The notes: generated from the letters alone by a model not told the origin. DNA of 64,000 nucleotides from Actinomadura macra NBRC 14102 (GCF_001552215.1 NZ_BCQT01000009.1:62001-126000); one strand, 5' to 3'; shown: positions 43,414-52,324, counted from the first letter of the stretch. Numbers and translations are program-made.

Positions 43414-44655
43414 TCACTGAGCGTACCCCCGGTCTCCGGGGGTCCGTACCGGGGTGCCGGTGTAGACGGCCCGGGGGCGCAGCGGTGTCGTGCGGCCGTA
43501 CTCCTCCAGGGCGTGGGCCAGCCATCCGGAGGTGCGGGCGACGGCGAAGACCGCCTCCCCGCTACCGGCGACCAACCCCGCGACCGCACCGAGGACGGCG
43601 AGCGCGAAGTCGATGTTGGGCGGGGGCAGACGCCGCCTCCGTGCCTCGGTCAGGACGGCCTCGGCGGCGGCGAGGCGCTCGTGTCCGTGCGCCGCCTCCC
43701 GGACGAGGTCCAGCAGGAAGGCGCAGCGGGCATCACCCGACCGGTAGACCGGGTGGCCGAAGCCGGGGACGCGCTCGCCCGCGCGCAATCTGCCGTCCAG
43801 GGCCTTGGACGCGTCCGCCGGGTCCCCGATCTCGGCGAGCAGGCGCTCGGCGCCGTAGGAGGCGCCGCCGTGCAGCGGCCCGCTCAGCACCCCGAGACCG
43901 GAGACGACGACGGCGTACGGGTCGGCGCGGACGGACGCGGCCACCCGCGCGGCGACCGTGGACGCCGCGAGTTCATGGTCGGCGAGCAGGATCAGCGCGG
44001 CCTCAAAGGCCCGCAGCAGCGCAGGTTCGGGCGGATCGAGGCAGAGCCGCCACCACAGGCGCACGGCGATCGGTTCGGTGGCGGACGGTCGTTCGGGGAC
44101 GGGTTCGCCCGCGAACGGCAGGGCTTCGACGAGACCGGCGATGAGGGAGCGGGCGGTGGTGGTCACGCCTTCGGGGTCCAGGTGGTGGCGTAGGGGGTCG
44201 GTCGCGGCCAGGGCGGCGGCGATCAGCTGGAGGCGGTCCATCGGCAGGAGCCCGGCGGGGAGGCCCGACTGAGCGGCGACGGCCACCGCGACGCCGTCCG
44301 CGCGGGGGCTCCAGATGGCGTCGGCGCAAGGCGGCGCACCGGTCCAGAGCCAGGCGGCGACCTGCTCGAAGGCCGCGCCGCTCGCGAGGTCGAGGACGTC
44401 GCGGCCCCGGTGGTACGGGCGATCCGGGCCGAGCGCGGTGATCTGCGACTCGATCGCCAACTCCCCCGGGCCGGGCGGACGGCGGGGCTTCCCGCGCCGA
44501 GCCATTTCCTCCACCTGGGCCGCGTCGAAGAGGCTGCGCCGGCCGTCGGCGGCATGCCTGCGGCGCAGGACGCCACGGCTGACGTAGGCGTACAGCGTGG
44601 CGGGTTTCACACCGAGCCTTTCCGCGGCTGTCACGGCGTCGATCCAGCCATCCAC
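43414..44655 (-). CDS. Citrate synthase-like protein with N-terminal MerR-type HTH
   Basis: A 413-residue protein. The first 45 residues are a MerR/excisionase-like helix-turn-helix (VTAAERLGVKPATLYAYVSRGVLRR), and the rest is a citrate-synthase fold: LHGGASYGAERLL with the substrate His, GFGHPVYRSGDARC with the second His, and PNIDFAL with the catalytic Asp. Such HTH-citrate synthase fusions are common in actinobacteria and may condense acetyl- or propionyl-CoA, or act as metabolite-sensing regulators. The GTG start at 44655 follows GAGGGG. It is divergent from a homocitrate-synthase-like gene across a palindrome-rich AT patch, suggesting it regulates both. Confidence 0.85.
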   Translation of the reverse strand: MDGWIDAVTAAERLGVKPATLYAYVSRGVLRRRHAADGRRSLFDAAQVEEMARRGKPRRPPGPGELAIESQITALGPDRPYHRGRDVLDLASGAAFEQVAAWLWTGAPPCADAIWSPRADGVAVAVAAQSGLPAGLLPMDRLQLIAAALAATDPLRHHLDPEGVTTTARSLIAGLVEALPFAGEPVPERPSATEPIAVRLWWRLCLDPPEPALLRAFEAALILLADHELAASTVAARVAASVRADPYAVVVSGLGVLSGPLHGGASYGAERLLAEIGDPADASKALDGRLRAGERVPGFGHPVYRSGDARCAFLLDLVREAAHGHERLAAAEAVLTEARRRRLPPPNIDFALAVLGAVAGLVAGSGEAVFAVARTSGWLAHALEEYGRTTPLRPRAVYTGTPVRTPGDRGYAQ

Positions 44656-44675
44656 CAGCCCATTCCCCCTCTTAC

Positions 44676-44697
44676 ATTGATTTTGATCAATATTGAT
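44676..44697. promoter_or_regulatory. Palindromic operator in the citrate synthase / homocitrate synthase divergent promoter
   Basis: ATTGAT at 44676-44681, ATCAAT at 44686-44691 and ATTGAT at 44692-44697 make two overlapping inverted repeats. They lie in a strongly AT-rich patch between the two starts (44655 and 44728). This is the likely binding site of the HTH domain on the neighbouring citrate synthase-like protein. Confidence 0.55.
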
Positions 44698-44727
44698 ACA
44701 TGTGGATCGTGCTGTCAATCTGAGGCC

Positions 44728-45975
44728 ATGCCTCAGATTCACTTCCTCGACGTCACCAACCGGGACGGCGTGCAGACGACCCGGACCGGGCTGTCGAAGT
44801 TCGGCAAGACGATGGTCAACTTCTATCTGGGACGGCTCGGCGCGGCGCAGTCGGAGATCGGCTTCCCGTTCCTGTTCCACGAGGCCCCCTACGTGCGGGC
44901 ACAGCTCGCCCTGGCAGAGGCCGGCGCGTTCGGCGGGCTGCGGCTGTCGGGGTGGTGCCGAGGGGTCACGGAGGACGTGGAGAAGTCCGTCCGGGTGAAG
45001 GCCGGGGACACCGGGCTCGCCCACTACAACCTGTCGATCTCCACGTCCGACTACATGCTCGCGAACAAGTTCCGGGGGCGGCTGGACCGGGACGCGATCG
45101 TCCGCGAGATGGTCGCGGCGGTGCGCACGGCGAAGGCCGGCGGGGCGGCGACGGTCGGAGTGAACGCCGAGGACGGCTCCCGCACCGGCGACGGCTTCCT
45201 CACGGAGTTCGCGCTGGCGGCCAAGGAGGCGGGCGCCGACCGCGTCCGCTACTGCGACACGATCGGCGGCGACACGCCGGAGCGGATCCGGGAGCGTTTC
45301 GCGAAACTGGCGGCGGCCGTGGGCATGCCCGTCGAGACGCACTGCCACAACGATCTCGGCCTCGCCGTCGCCAACTCCGTCTCCGGTGCGCTCGGCGACC
45401 TGGAGGCGGGCCAGGACGCATGGATCAACACGTGCGTGAACGGCATCGGCGAACGATCGGGCAACGCGGATCTGCTGTCGACGATCCTGGCGTTCCGGCA
45501 CGGGTTCGGGCTGGAAGGGCACAGCGCCGAGTTCGGCGATCCGATCGACCTGTCGTGGGCGCGCCGGTTCGCGCTCTGGGCGAGCTACGCGTTCGGCCAG
45601 CCCCTCCCCTACAACCAGGTCGGTGTCGGACGGAACGCCTTCGCGCACGAGTCCGGCATCCACGCGGACGGTGCGCTGAAAGACCACGGCAACTACGAGC
45701 TGTACGACGAGGAGACCCTCGGCCCCTTCCCGGACGACTGGCACGCGCGTCGCGGACGGGTCGTCCTCACCGGCGAGTACGGCGGCAAGTCCGGATTCAA
45801 GCACGTGATGGACGGGCTGGGCATCGAACCAGCGGACGAGGACCTGGCGTTCACGCTCGTCCAGCTGTGCAACGCGCAGACGGGACGTCCGTTGACCGAC
45901 GACGAGCTGCGGCTGATCGCCGGATACCCACGCGAGCTCGCGCTGCTCTTCCCGGACCAGATTCCTGGCGCCTGA
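44728..45975 (+). CDS. Homocitrate synthase/HMG-CoA lyase-like (pyruvate carboxyltransferase) enzyme
   Basis: A 415-residue TIM-barrel Claisen enzyme of the LeuA/NifV/HMG-lyase family. It has DVTNRDGVQTT with the metal-binding Asp and catalytic Arg (8-18), ETHCHNDLGLAVAN with the metal-binding His-x-His (about 207-220), and INTCVNGIGERSGN (about 233-246), the conserved active-site loop. AHESGIHADGAL near 310 is the LeuA/homocitrate synthase segment. These enzymes condense acetyl-CoA with a 2-oxo acid. A homocitrate or isopropylmalate-like product is likely. It is divergent from the HTH-citrate synthase, so two acetyl-CoA-condensing enzymes share one control region. Confidence 0.88.
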   Translation: MPQIHFLDVTNRDGVQTTRTGLSKFGKTMVNFYLGRLGAAQSEIGFPFLFHEAPYVRAQLALAEAGAFGGLRLSGWCRGVTEDVEKSVRVKAGDTGLAHYNLSISTSDYMLANKFRGRLDRDAIVREMVAAVRTAKAGGAATVGVNAEDGSRTGDGFLTEFALAAKEAGADRVRYCDTIGGDTPERIRERFAKLAAAVGMPVETHCHNDLGLAVANSVSGALGDLEAGQDAWINTCVNGIGERSGNADLLSTILAFRHGFGLEGHSAEFGDPIDLSWARRFALWASYAFGQPLPYNQVGVGRNAFAHESGIHADGALKDHGNYELYDEETLGPFPDDWHARRGRVVLTGEYGGKSGFKHVMDGLGIEPADEDLAFTLVQLCNAQTGRPLTDDELRLIAGYPRELALLFPDQIPGA

Positions 45976-46033
45976 CCTCTCGGATTGAGGGATTCGCCGG
46001 AGTTTGTCGGCGGCGCACTCTACGTTCTCCGGC

Positions 46034-47410
46034 ATGGCGACCACCGCAGCGGCAGGGGCCGCGCAGTCCTACACCTACACGCGCCCGTCCGGGCTGGACG
46101 GGGGGCTGCTCGGCCTGTCGACGTCCGGCGGGACGACGACGGCCGGTCCGCGGCCGCATCCGCACTTCTTCAGCGGCGTGCTCACCCAGGCGGCGCCGGC
46201 CGCGGCGGCGCTGCTCGCGCTGGCCGACGTCGCCCGGACGCGCTACCACCAGCCGCGTCCCACCGCGTTCCGCGATCCGGTCGTGACCTGCAACGGCGAC
46301 CGCCTCCGGCTGGAGTCGTTCTCCGCTTGCGGTGGGGTGTACGCGCGGCTGGACGTCCTGGAGCAGGCGATGGACGGGGAGGTCCACGAGCGCGGCACGA
46401 CCAACGTGGACGTGAACAACCCCCTGCGCGAGGCCCTCGCCCGGGTGGGCGGCTCCGATCCGCTGCACCTCGCCGTCGGCGCGGAGGAACTGGCGGTGAC
46501 GACGCTGGACGGCGCGGTCGTGGAGAAGAAGGTGCCGCTCCCGGAGCGGTGGCTGCGCGGCTTCGCCGAGGTCCAGGTCATCACGGCGGGGTTCGATCCC
46601 CGGGCGGAACTGAAGGCCCCTGACGCCGTGCGGTTGCTGCGGTCGCTCCCCAAGCGCGCGCGGGAGACCCTCTGGGCGGTGTCGGCCGGACGGACACTAC
46701 GGGTCGCGTCCCGTCCGATGCCCGGCGCCGTGTGCCTGGCAGGGGCGAACCGGCTGCAGACCATGCTGCCGCTCCTCCGCTTCGCGCGCGCCTTGCGGGT
46801 GTACGGGCCGTCCGTCACGAACACGAGCGGTCCTGTGTCGAGCGCGTGGGAGCTGGAACTTCCCGGGATGCGGTACGTGCTGGCGCTCTCCCCCCAGCCC
46901 GCGCGAGGGTTCTCCGGTGAGGGCGCCGTCCTGGAGGCTCTCGCGACCGACGAGGCGGCCGGCGACGCGGATCTGCTCGGCGCGCAACTGTCGTTCGAAC
47001 CGTGCGTCGACCCAGACCTGCTGTCCGAACGCTCGGGTCTCGACCTGGCCCGGACGAGAGCGGCACTGACCCAGTTGGGCACCTCGGGCCGGGTGGGATT
47101 CGATAGTGCCGAGGCGGCCTTCTTCCATCGTGAGCTCCCGTACGATCCGGCGCGTGTCGCCGACCTCAACCCACGGCTGCGCTCGGCGCGCGCGCTGGCC
47201 GATGACAGCGCCGTGCGGTTCGTCGATGAGAACACCGCGATCGTGGTGAGCAACGGCGGCGACCGCCAGGTACGGTTCGACCGCGACCGCGCCTCCTGCA
47301 CATGCCCATGGTGGTTCGACCACCGGGGCGAGCGCGGCCCGTGCAAGCACGTCCTGGCGGCCAGGATCGTCCGCCGTGGCGCGGCCGTGAGCGTCGAGGC
47401 CGGCCGATGA
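46034..47410 (+). CDS. SWIM zinc finger protein
   Basis: A 458-residue protein with a C-terminal SWIM motif, CTCPWWFDHRGERGPCKH, giving the Cys-x-Cys-x(n)-Cys-x-His zinc ligands near 435-452. SWIM domains bind DNA or proteins and occur with helicases and Sir2-like systems. The N-terminal part has no named domain. The next gene overlaps its stop by 4 bases, so the pair works together. I recognise the SWIM plus large helical partner arrangement from other actinobacteria, but its role is undescribed as far as I know. Confidence 0.8.
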   Translation: MATTAAAGAAQSYTYTRPSGLDGGLLGLSTSGGTTTAGPRPHPHFFSGVLTQAAPAAAALLALADVARTRYHQPRPTAFRDPVVTCNGDRLRLESFSACGGVYARLDVLEQAMDGEVHERGTTNVDVNNPLREALARVGGSDPLHLAVGAEELAVTTLDGAVVEKKVPLPERWLRGFAEVQVITAGFDPRAELKAPDAVRLLRSLPKRARETLWAVSAGRTLRVASRPMPGAVCLAGANRLQTMLPLLRFARALRVYGPSVTNTSGPVSSAWELELPGMRYVLALSPQPARGFSGEGAVLEALATDEAAGDADLLGAQLSFEPCVDPDLLSERSGLDLARTRAALTQLGTSGRVGFDSAEAAFFHRELPYDPARVADLNPRLRSARALADDSAVRFVDENTAIVVSNGGDRQVRFDRDRASCTCPWWFDHRGERGPCKHVLAARIVRRGAAVSVEAGR

Positions 47411-50055
47411 GCTCGTGGGACGCCGTCCGGACCGCGATCGACTCCGGTGACCTCACCAGGACCGCGAGCCTGGTCGCGGCGCTCGACACCGCCGGCCGCC
47501 GCACCGTCGCCAAGGAGCTCCCCGCCCTGTCGAAGGAGCTGCGCGCGGCATCGGAATGGGGGTTGCTGAACCGGCGGAGGATCGAGTCCCTGCTGGTGGC
47601 GGGCGCGGGCGCGATCGGCGGCGCCGCCACCGCGGCCGCCTGGCTCGCACGCCGGGACCTGGAGGTCCCGTGGGGGTCGGAACGCTACGACGACCTGTGC
47701 GCGGCGGTGCGCACGGTCACCGCCGCGCGTCCGGACGAGTGGCGCGCGGAGGTCGCGCACCGCGTCGCCGCCCGGATCCGCACCGCCGACGCCGTCTGGC
47801 GGGATCTTCCCCTCTGGCACATGGCGGCGACGCTCGCGCTGTCCGCCGGGGCGGAGCCCCCGGTGTCGGACGGCTTCGTCATCGGCTGGGTGTTCGGCGG
47901 GGCCGACGCCGCGTCCCTCGGCGAGGACCCGTTCCTGGAGCCGCTCGTCCCCAAGCTGTTCGAGACGGACGGGGTGGTTGTCGCGCTCGCGATGGACGCG
48001 GACGACAGGAGGCGCGTCTGGATCAACGCACTGGTCACCTTGGCCGAGGCCAAACGACTCGAACGCACGGCCCTCCTGGACGGGTGCGTCAACCGTTTCC
48101 TGCGCGGCGGTACACCGCACACGTTGCGCTGGTTCGTCCTTCTCCATCACGACCTGCATCCCACGGACGAGGAATCGGCCGCCCGCACGCGGGACTATGT
48201 CCGGCTGCTGCCGACCGCGCCGCCCGCCGTCGCCGACCTGGCGCTCCGCGAGGTGCGCCGTGCCGACGACCTCGGACGGCTGGAGGGGGCGCTGTTCGAG
48301 GAGGCCATCAGCGCACTGCTGTTCCGTCCCGAGAAGAAGCTCGTCCGGGCCACCCTGAGCTGGCTCGACCGGACGGCCCGGCCCTTCGACCGGATCGACG
48401 CGACGTTGCGCGCCGCCACCGCGATGTTCGCCTCGGACGCCCTCGACCTGCGGGAACGCGCCGTCAAGATCGTGGTCCGGCATGCGGGTGAGGCGGGCGC
48501 GCAGGCCCGCGATGAGGTCCGCACCGCGGCGGCCGACCTCCCTGCCGGCCTGCGCGCGACGGTCGCCGCCGCGTTCGGCGCGGTCGCCGAGCCCGCCGCC
48601 GCGGCACCGGTGCCGGCGGGACCACCACCCTTCGTGCCGCGCGACCTGCCGCCACCGATCGGTTCACTCGCCGAGCTGGTCGCGGAGTTCGGCGCGCTCG
48701 CCCACGCGCCCGAGAGATGGGTCGCCGACGAACGTTTCCTGGCCGCGCTCATCGAGCACGCCTTCCACGACTTCGCCGCGACGCGGGACGCCTTCGGCAG
48801 GGCCGTCGGCGACGATCCGTGGGTGGCGGGCGCTGACGACGGGTACCGGCGCTCCTACGCGGAGGGACGCTGGGTCCTGTCCGCCGTCCGGAGCCTGCTC
48901 CTGCCGGAGGTGCCGCACGTCGCCGAGGCCCGCGCCGCCTTCGTCAGAGGCCGGCTCGGCGGCTCCGGGACGACGTACACCCCCCAGCTCGACCGGTTCC
49001 TCCGCTGGCGCAGGCGCGAGACCGCGGCGGCGGTCGGGGTGGTCCCGCTGCTCCTCGCCACCCCGACCGAGGGCGGCGGCCATGTCGACGCCGGCGTCCT
49101 CGTCCGGCGCCTGGAACGGCTGGAGGAGGCCGGGCTCGAGCCCGGCCGCGCCGACCTCGTCCAGGCAATGCTGCGTGTCCCCCGCACGATCGACACAGAC
49201 GCCATGACCCGCGCCAAGGCCCTGGACTCGGACGCCGGACGGGCCCTGGCGTCGTGGCTCGCCGCCGGCGGCCTGGCCGACCCTGCCGTGGACTGCCGGA
49301 TCCTGGACGAGCCGGCCGCGCTGCTGGACGGGCGGACGCTGCGACTCCCGACCCGCCTCCTGCCCACGGTGACGCTGCGCGGCGAGGCCCCGTCCGACAT
49401 CGTCCAGGTCTGCGCCTTCCCCGAGCGCGGCTGGACGGACCCCGGCAGGCCGGATCATCGCGCCTCCACCTGGTCCTGGCCCGCCGTGACGCCCTCCCAC
49501 CGCGAGGTCGCCGCGGCCCATCTCGTCCCGTACCTGGCGGGCACCGACGAGTACGAGTGGGGCCAGGGCGGCACCATGCTCGCCCTCGCGGAGGCCGACG
49601 GGCCGTCCGGCGCGGCCACCGCGACGGTGCTGGCGGGCGCGCTCGGCAACAAACACGCGCGTGAGCGCGCCGACGCCGTCGAGGCACTGCTCGCGCTCAG
49701 CGGCCGCGGGCGGCTGCCCACGGTGGAGCTCGGCGCGGCCGTCGGGCGGCTGGCCGCGCGGGGCCGCGTGAAGGCCACCCGGATCGCCAGAGCGCTCGGC
49801 GCGGCCGCCGACGCCGGTGCCCACGCCGACGTATGGGCGATCATCGCGGCGGCCCTCCCGGCCGCGCTGCCGGCACCCGGCACCCGGGCGCCGGCCGGTC
49901 TGCCCGACCTCATCGCCCTCGGTACCCGGACGGCGGAGCTCGGCGGGGCGCGCGGCGCCATCCCCGCCCTGGAGGTCGTCGCGTCCCGCCGCGGCTCCAG
50001 CCGCCTGGTCAAGGAGGCCGCCCACCTCCACCGCACGCTGGTCGCCGCACCCTGA
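47407..50055 (+). CDS. Large helical protein, partner of the SWIM protein (DUF6493-like)
   Basis: This 882-residue protein is mostly alpha-helical with HEAT-like repeating segments such as FEEAISALLFRPEKKLVRATLSWLDRTA and LLDGCVNRFLRGGTPHTLRWFVLLHHDL. A Pro/Ala linker near 395-415 divides an N-terminal repeat half from a C-terminal half with LALAEADGPSGAATATVLAGALG. It carries no catalytic motif. I place it with the DUF6493-type proteins that follow SWIM genes in actinomycetes; that assignment is from context and pattern. ATG 47407 overlaps the SWIM stop by 4 bases. Confidence 0.7.
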   Translation: MSSWDAVRTAIDSGDLTRTASLVAALDTAGRRTVAKELPALSKELRAASEWGLLNRRRIESLLVAGAGAIGGAATAAAWLARRDLEVPWGSERYDDLCAAVRTVTAARPDEWRAEVAHRVAARIRTADAVWRDLPLWHMAATLALSAGAEPPVSDGFVIGWVFGGADAASLGEDPFLEPLVPKLFETDGVVVALAMDADDRRRVWINALVTLAEAKRLERTALLDGCVNRFLRGGTPHTLRWFVLLHHDLHPTDEESAARTRDYVRLLPTAPPAVADLALREVRRADDLGRLEGALFEEAISALLFRPEKKLVRATLSWLDRTARPFDRIDATLRAATAMFASDALDLRERAVKIVVRHAGEAGAQARDEVRTAAADLPAGLRATVAAAFGAVAEPAAAAPVPAGPPPFVPRDLPPPIGSLAELVAEFGALAHAPERWVADERFLAALIEHAFHDFAATRDAFGRAVGDDPWVAGADDGYRRSYAEGRWVLSAVRSLLLPEVPHVAEARAAFVRGRLGGSGTTYTPQLDRFLRWRRRETAAAVGVVPLLLATPTEGGGHVDAGVLVRRLERLEEAGLEPGRADLVQAMLRVPRTIDTDAMTRAKALDSDAGRALASWLAAGGLADPAVDCRILDEPAALLDGRTLRLPTRLLPTVTLRGEAPSDIVQVCAFPERGWTDPGRPDHRASTWSWPAVTPSHREVAAAHLVPYLAGTDEYEWGQGGTMLALAEADGPSGAATATVLAGALGNKHARERADAVEALLALSGRGRLPTVELGAAVGRLAARGRVKATRIARALGAAADAGAHADVWAIIAAALPAALPAPGTRAPAGLPDLIALGTRTAELGGARGAIPALEVVASRRGSSRLVKEAAHLHRTLVAAP

Positions 50056-50182
50056 CGCCGGCTGGGCCGCCCCGCCCGCCGAGCCGCCGGCCCGCCGCCG
50101 CGCAACGAACGGGGTCCGGCCGGTGTTAAGAGGAATGACGGACCCTCATGACAAGCTGTCCACCCGGGAAGGAGCCTGAACG

Positions 50183-50725
50183 ATGAACGACACCCTCGCG
50201 TTCGGTACGGCCGACACCGTGCTCGGCCGCCTGCTCGTGGGCGAGACGGAGACGGGGATCGTCTCGCTGCACTTCCGTGACACTCCCGCCGCCCGCGCCC
50301 GCACGGCCAAGGCGACCGGCCTGCCCGTCGTGGACGCCCCCGACCGGCTGGCCCCCGCGCTGTCCGCGCTGCGGGACTACTTCTCCGGCGACCTCAAGAG
50401 CTTCGATCTGCCGATCGACTGGCGGCTCACGTCCGACGTCCAGCGGCAGGTGCTCACCACGCTGCACGAATCCGTCCCCTACGGCCGGACCGTCACCTAC
50501 GGCGAGTTGGGCGACCGTAGCGGCACCGGGGTCCACGCCCAGGTCATCGGCCAGGTGATGGGCAGCAACCCGATCCCGCTGGTGGTGCCCTGCCACCGGG
50601 TGGTCGCCTCCAACGGCCTCGGCGGCTACAGCGGCGGTTCCGGCGTCGAGGTCAAACGCTGGCTGCTCACTCTCGAAGGCTCCATCCCGGCCACCCTCGA
50701 CTGGGACATCACCAACGCCCCCTGA
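50183..50725 (+). CDS. ogt: Methylated-DNA-[protein]-cysteine S-methyltransferase
   Basis: A 180-residue suicide repair protein that transfers O6-methyl groups from guanine to its own Cys. The active-site PCHRV has Cys137, preceded by IGQVMGSNPIPLVV (about 122-135). The helix-turn-helix that inserts into the minor groove is the YGRTVTYGELGDRSG segment. An N-terminal ribonuclease-like domain is present (1-80). No Ada-type regulatory zinc domain is fused, so it is an Ogt-type enzyme. GGAAGGAG 10 bases before the ATG supports the start. Confidence 0.92.
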   Translation: MNDTLAFGTADTVLGRLLVGETETGIVSLHFRDTPAARARTAKATGLPVVDAPDRLAPALSALRDYFSGDLKSFDLPIDWRLTSDVQRQVLTTLHESVPYGRTVTYGELGDRSGTGVHAQVIGQVMGSNPIPLVVPCHRVVASNGLGGYSGGSGVEVKRWLLTLEGSIPATLDWDITNAP

Positions 50726-50758
50726 CCCGCGAAGGCCGGCCGGCCCGGCGCCGCGGCG

Positions 50759-50788
50759 GCCCGGCACGACGGACGCGCCGTGCCGGGC
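50759..50788. terminator. Bidirectional terminator hairpin
   Basis: A perfect 10-bp inverted repeat (GCCCGGCACG / CGTGCCGGGC) with a 10-base loop lies between the convergent ogt and glutathione peroxidase genes and can end both transcripts. Confidence 0.7.
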
Positions 50789-50813
50789 GGGCTACAGCGC
50801 CATGTGGCGCGAT

Positions 50814-51305
50814 TCACACGGGCGGGAGGTTCTTCTCGATGGCGGCGACCACCTCGGTGGACTCCGGCTCGGTCCGGGGGGAGAACCGCGCCGTGACGGC
50901 GCCGTCCGGGCCGATCAGGAACTTCTCGAAGTTCCACCGAATGTCGCCGGTGTGGCCTTCGGCGTCGGGCGTGCCGACCAGATCCCGGTAGAGGGGATGC
51001 CGATCGTCGCCGTTGACCTCGACCTTCTCCGTCAGCGGGAAGGTGACCCCATAGGTCGCCGAGCAGAACTCCGCGATCTCCTCCGAGGTACCCGGCTCCT
51101 GGCCCATGAACTGGTTGCAGGGAACACCGAGAACGGTGAAGCCGCGCTCGGCGAACCGCTCCTGCAGCCGCTCAAGACCGGAGTACTGCGGGGTCAGGCC
51201 GCACTTGGAGGCCACGTTGACCACCAGTACGGCCTTGCCCCGGTACTGACCGAGGTCCGCGGATCCTCCCCGCAGACCATCAATTTCTACGTCGAAGACA
51301 GACAT
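50814..51305 (-). CDS. Glutathione peroxidase family protein
   Basis: A 163-residue thiol peroxidase. The catalytic Cys35 is in VNVASKCGLTPQY, the family segments LGVPCNQFMGQEPG and RWNFEKFLIGPDG are intact, and a second Cys in the middle (EIAEFCSATYGV) could be the resolving residue, since Cys-type bacterial members use thioredoxin rather than glutathione. The start at 51305 gives MSVFDVEIDGL. A longer frame to 51335 adds ten unlikely residues. It is a stand-alone gene ended by the hairpin shared with ogt. Confidence 0.93.
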   Translation of the reverse strand: MSVFDVEIDGLRGGSADLGQYRGKAVLVVNVASKCGLTPQYSGLERLQERFAERGFTVLGVPCNQFMGQEPGTSEEIAEFCSATYGVTFPLTEKVEVNGDDRHPLYRDLVGTPDAEGHTGDIRWNFEKFLIGPDGAVTARFSPRTEPESTEVVAAIEKNLPPV

Positions 51306-51384
51306 GCGGCCGATCTTAGGAGATCGGACCGACATGCCCGTGGTGCGGCCGCGGCCGGCGTCTCCGCCAAACGCCGGCGCGGCC

Positions 51385-51540
51385 TCACCTCCCCAACGCG
51401 TTCACGAACGAGGCGAGCTGGTCGCCCGCCGTGCCGAGCTGGCTGAACGCGTTGTTCACCACGCCTGCCGCGTCCTGCGGCGAGCTCAGCAGGTAGAAGA
51501 TGACGAAGGCGATCGCCACATAGCGGAGGTTCTTCTTCAT
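51385..51540 (-). CDS. Small single-pass membrane protein, paralogue A
   Basis: A 51-residue protein starting at the ATG at 51540: a short Lys-rich N-terminus, one hydrophobic helix (YVAIAFVIFYLLSS), then an amphipathic tail (AAGVVNNAFSQLGTAGDQL). It resembles the 52-residue neighbour upstream residue for residue (KK, FV-x(2)-Y, S-x-P-x(2)-AA, VNNA, LG-x-A). No family is known to me. The ribosome site is GGGA about 10 bases before the ATG. Confidence 0.65.
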   Translation of the reverse strand: MKKNLRYVAIAFVIFYLLSSPQDAAGVVNNAFSQLGTAGDQLASFVNALGR

Positions 51541-51668
51541 CCGTAACGCCGTCCCTGTAGTAGCGCAGCGACACAATGACCCGATCTGATTGTGCCCAGC
51601 CACGTCTGACCGCAAAGCGAGATTTTACTGTGACAGCGGCGCCGGCGCGCGGTGCCCGGACGTGAAAA

Positions 51669-51697
51669 AGCCCCGCGCCCACGGCGGGCACGGGGCT
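51669..51697 (-). terminator. Rho-independent terminator after small membrane protein B
   Basis: On the minus strand AGCCCCG and CGGGGCT pair around an inner GCCC/GGGC stem, followed directly by a run of five T (51665-51669). This is the most textbook terminator in the window and lies 12 bases after the stop of the 52-residue gene. Confidence 0.85.
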
Positions 51698-51709
51698 GGA
51701 GGAGCCGCG

Positions 51710-51868
51710 TCAGCTCGGGATCGCGCTCATGAACTGGGACAACGACTCTGCCGCGTTCCCGAGGCCGCCCAGGGCGTTATTGACCAGACTCGCCGCCCCT
51801 TCGGGCCTGCTGATGACGTACCACACCACGAAGGCGAGGCTGGCCACCTTCAGATGTTTCTTGTTCAC
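51710..51868 (-). CDS. Small single-pass membrane protein, paralogue B
   Basis: A 52-residue protein starting at GTG 51868, with GAGGG about 8 bases upstream: NKKHLKVASLAFVVWYVISR then AASLVNNALGGLGNAAESL. It has a basic N-terminus, one membrane helix and a Gly/Ala amphipathic tail, and is clearly paralogous to the 51-residue protein downstream. A T-tract terminator follows its stop, so each gene is its own unit. The reading frame is short and begins at GTG, so automatic pipelines could miss it. Confidence 0.65.
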   Translation of the reverse strand: MNKKHLKVASLAFVVWYVISRPEGAASLVNNALGGLGNAAESLSQFMSAIPS

Positions 51869-52033
51869 TTCAACCACCCTCTGCGGTCAATTGCCTACAG
51901 AGAGTAGTGCCCCGTGGGGGGCGAACGGAGAGCAACCGGCGGTAAAGACGGCGCCATCTCCGGTTGATCTTCTGGCACCCCTGGTCAGAAGGCCGGGGCC
52001 GGGCGAGAAATCAGGCGCGGAAGACCGCCGAAA

Positions 52034-52324
52034 TCAGGACGCGCCGTGCGTGGCGAGGTAGTCGATGTAGAACGGACGGAGGGCGTCGGCGAGCTCACCC
52101 TCCCCCGCGTGCGTGAACTCCTCCAACAGCGACACTCCATGCAGGAGGTCGAACTCCGCTCGGTCCACCTCCCCCGTGGCCGCCGCGGCGGCGGGGATGG
52201 CGCGCAAGAGCTCCCACAGAAAGCCGACGTCGCGCCGCTCCCTGGCCAGCTTCATCGCGCGGTCGTACAGCTCCTTGGACGGCAGGTCGTCCAACTCCGC
52301 CCGGTCTGGTGTCACATCGGCCAT
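52034..52324 (-). CDS. Conserved small protein, function unknown
   Basis: A 96-residue, acidic, helical protein (LPSKELYDRAMKLARERRDVGFLWELLRAIPAAAAATG, then LLHGVSLLEEF and LRPFYIDYLATHG). It has no signal peptide, membrane segment or metal motif. The regular helix-turn-helix spacing suggests a small all-alpha protein, possibly a partner of the LCP protein gene just upstream on the same strand (28 bases apart). Confidence 0.75.
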   Translation of the reverse strand: MADVTPDRAELDDLPSKELYDRAMKLARERRDVGFLWELLRAIPAAAAATGEVDRAEFDLLHGVSLLEEFTHAGEGELADALRPFYIDYLATHGAS

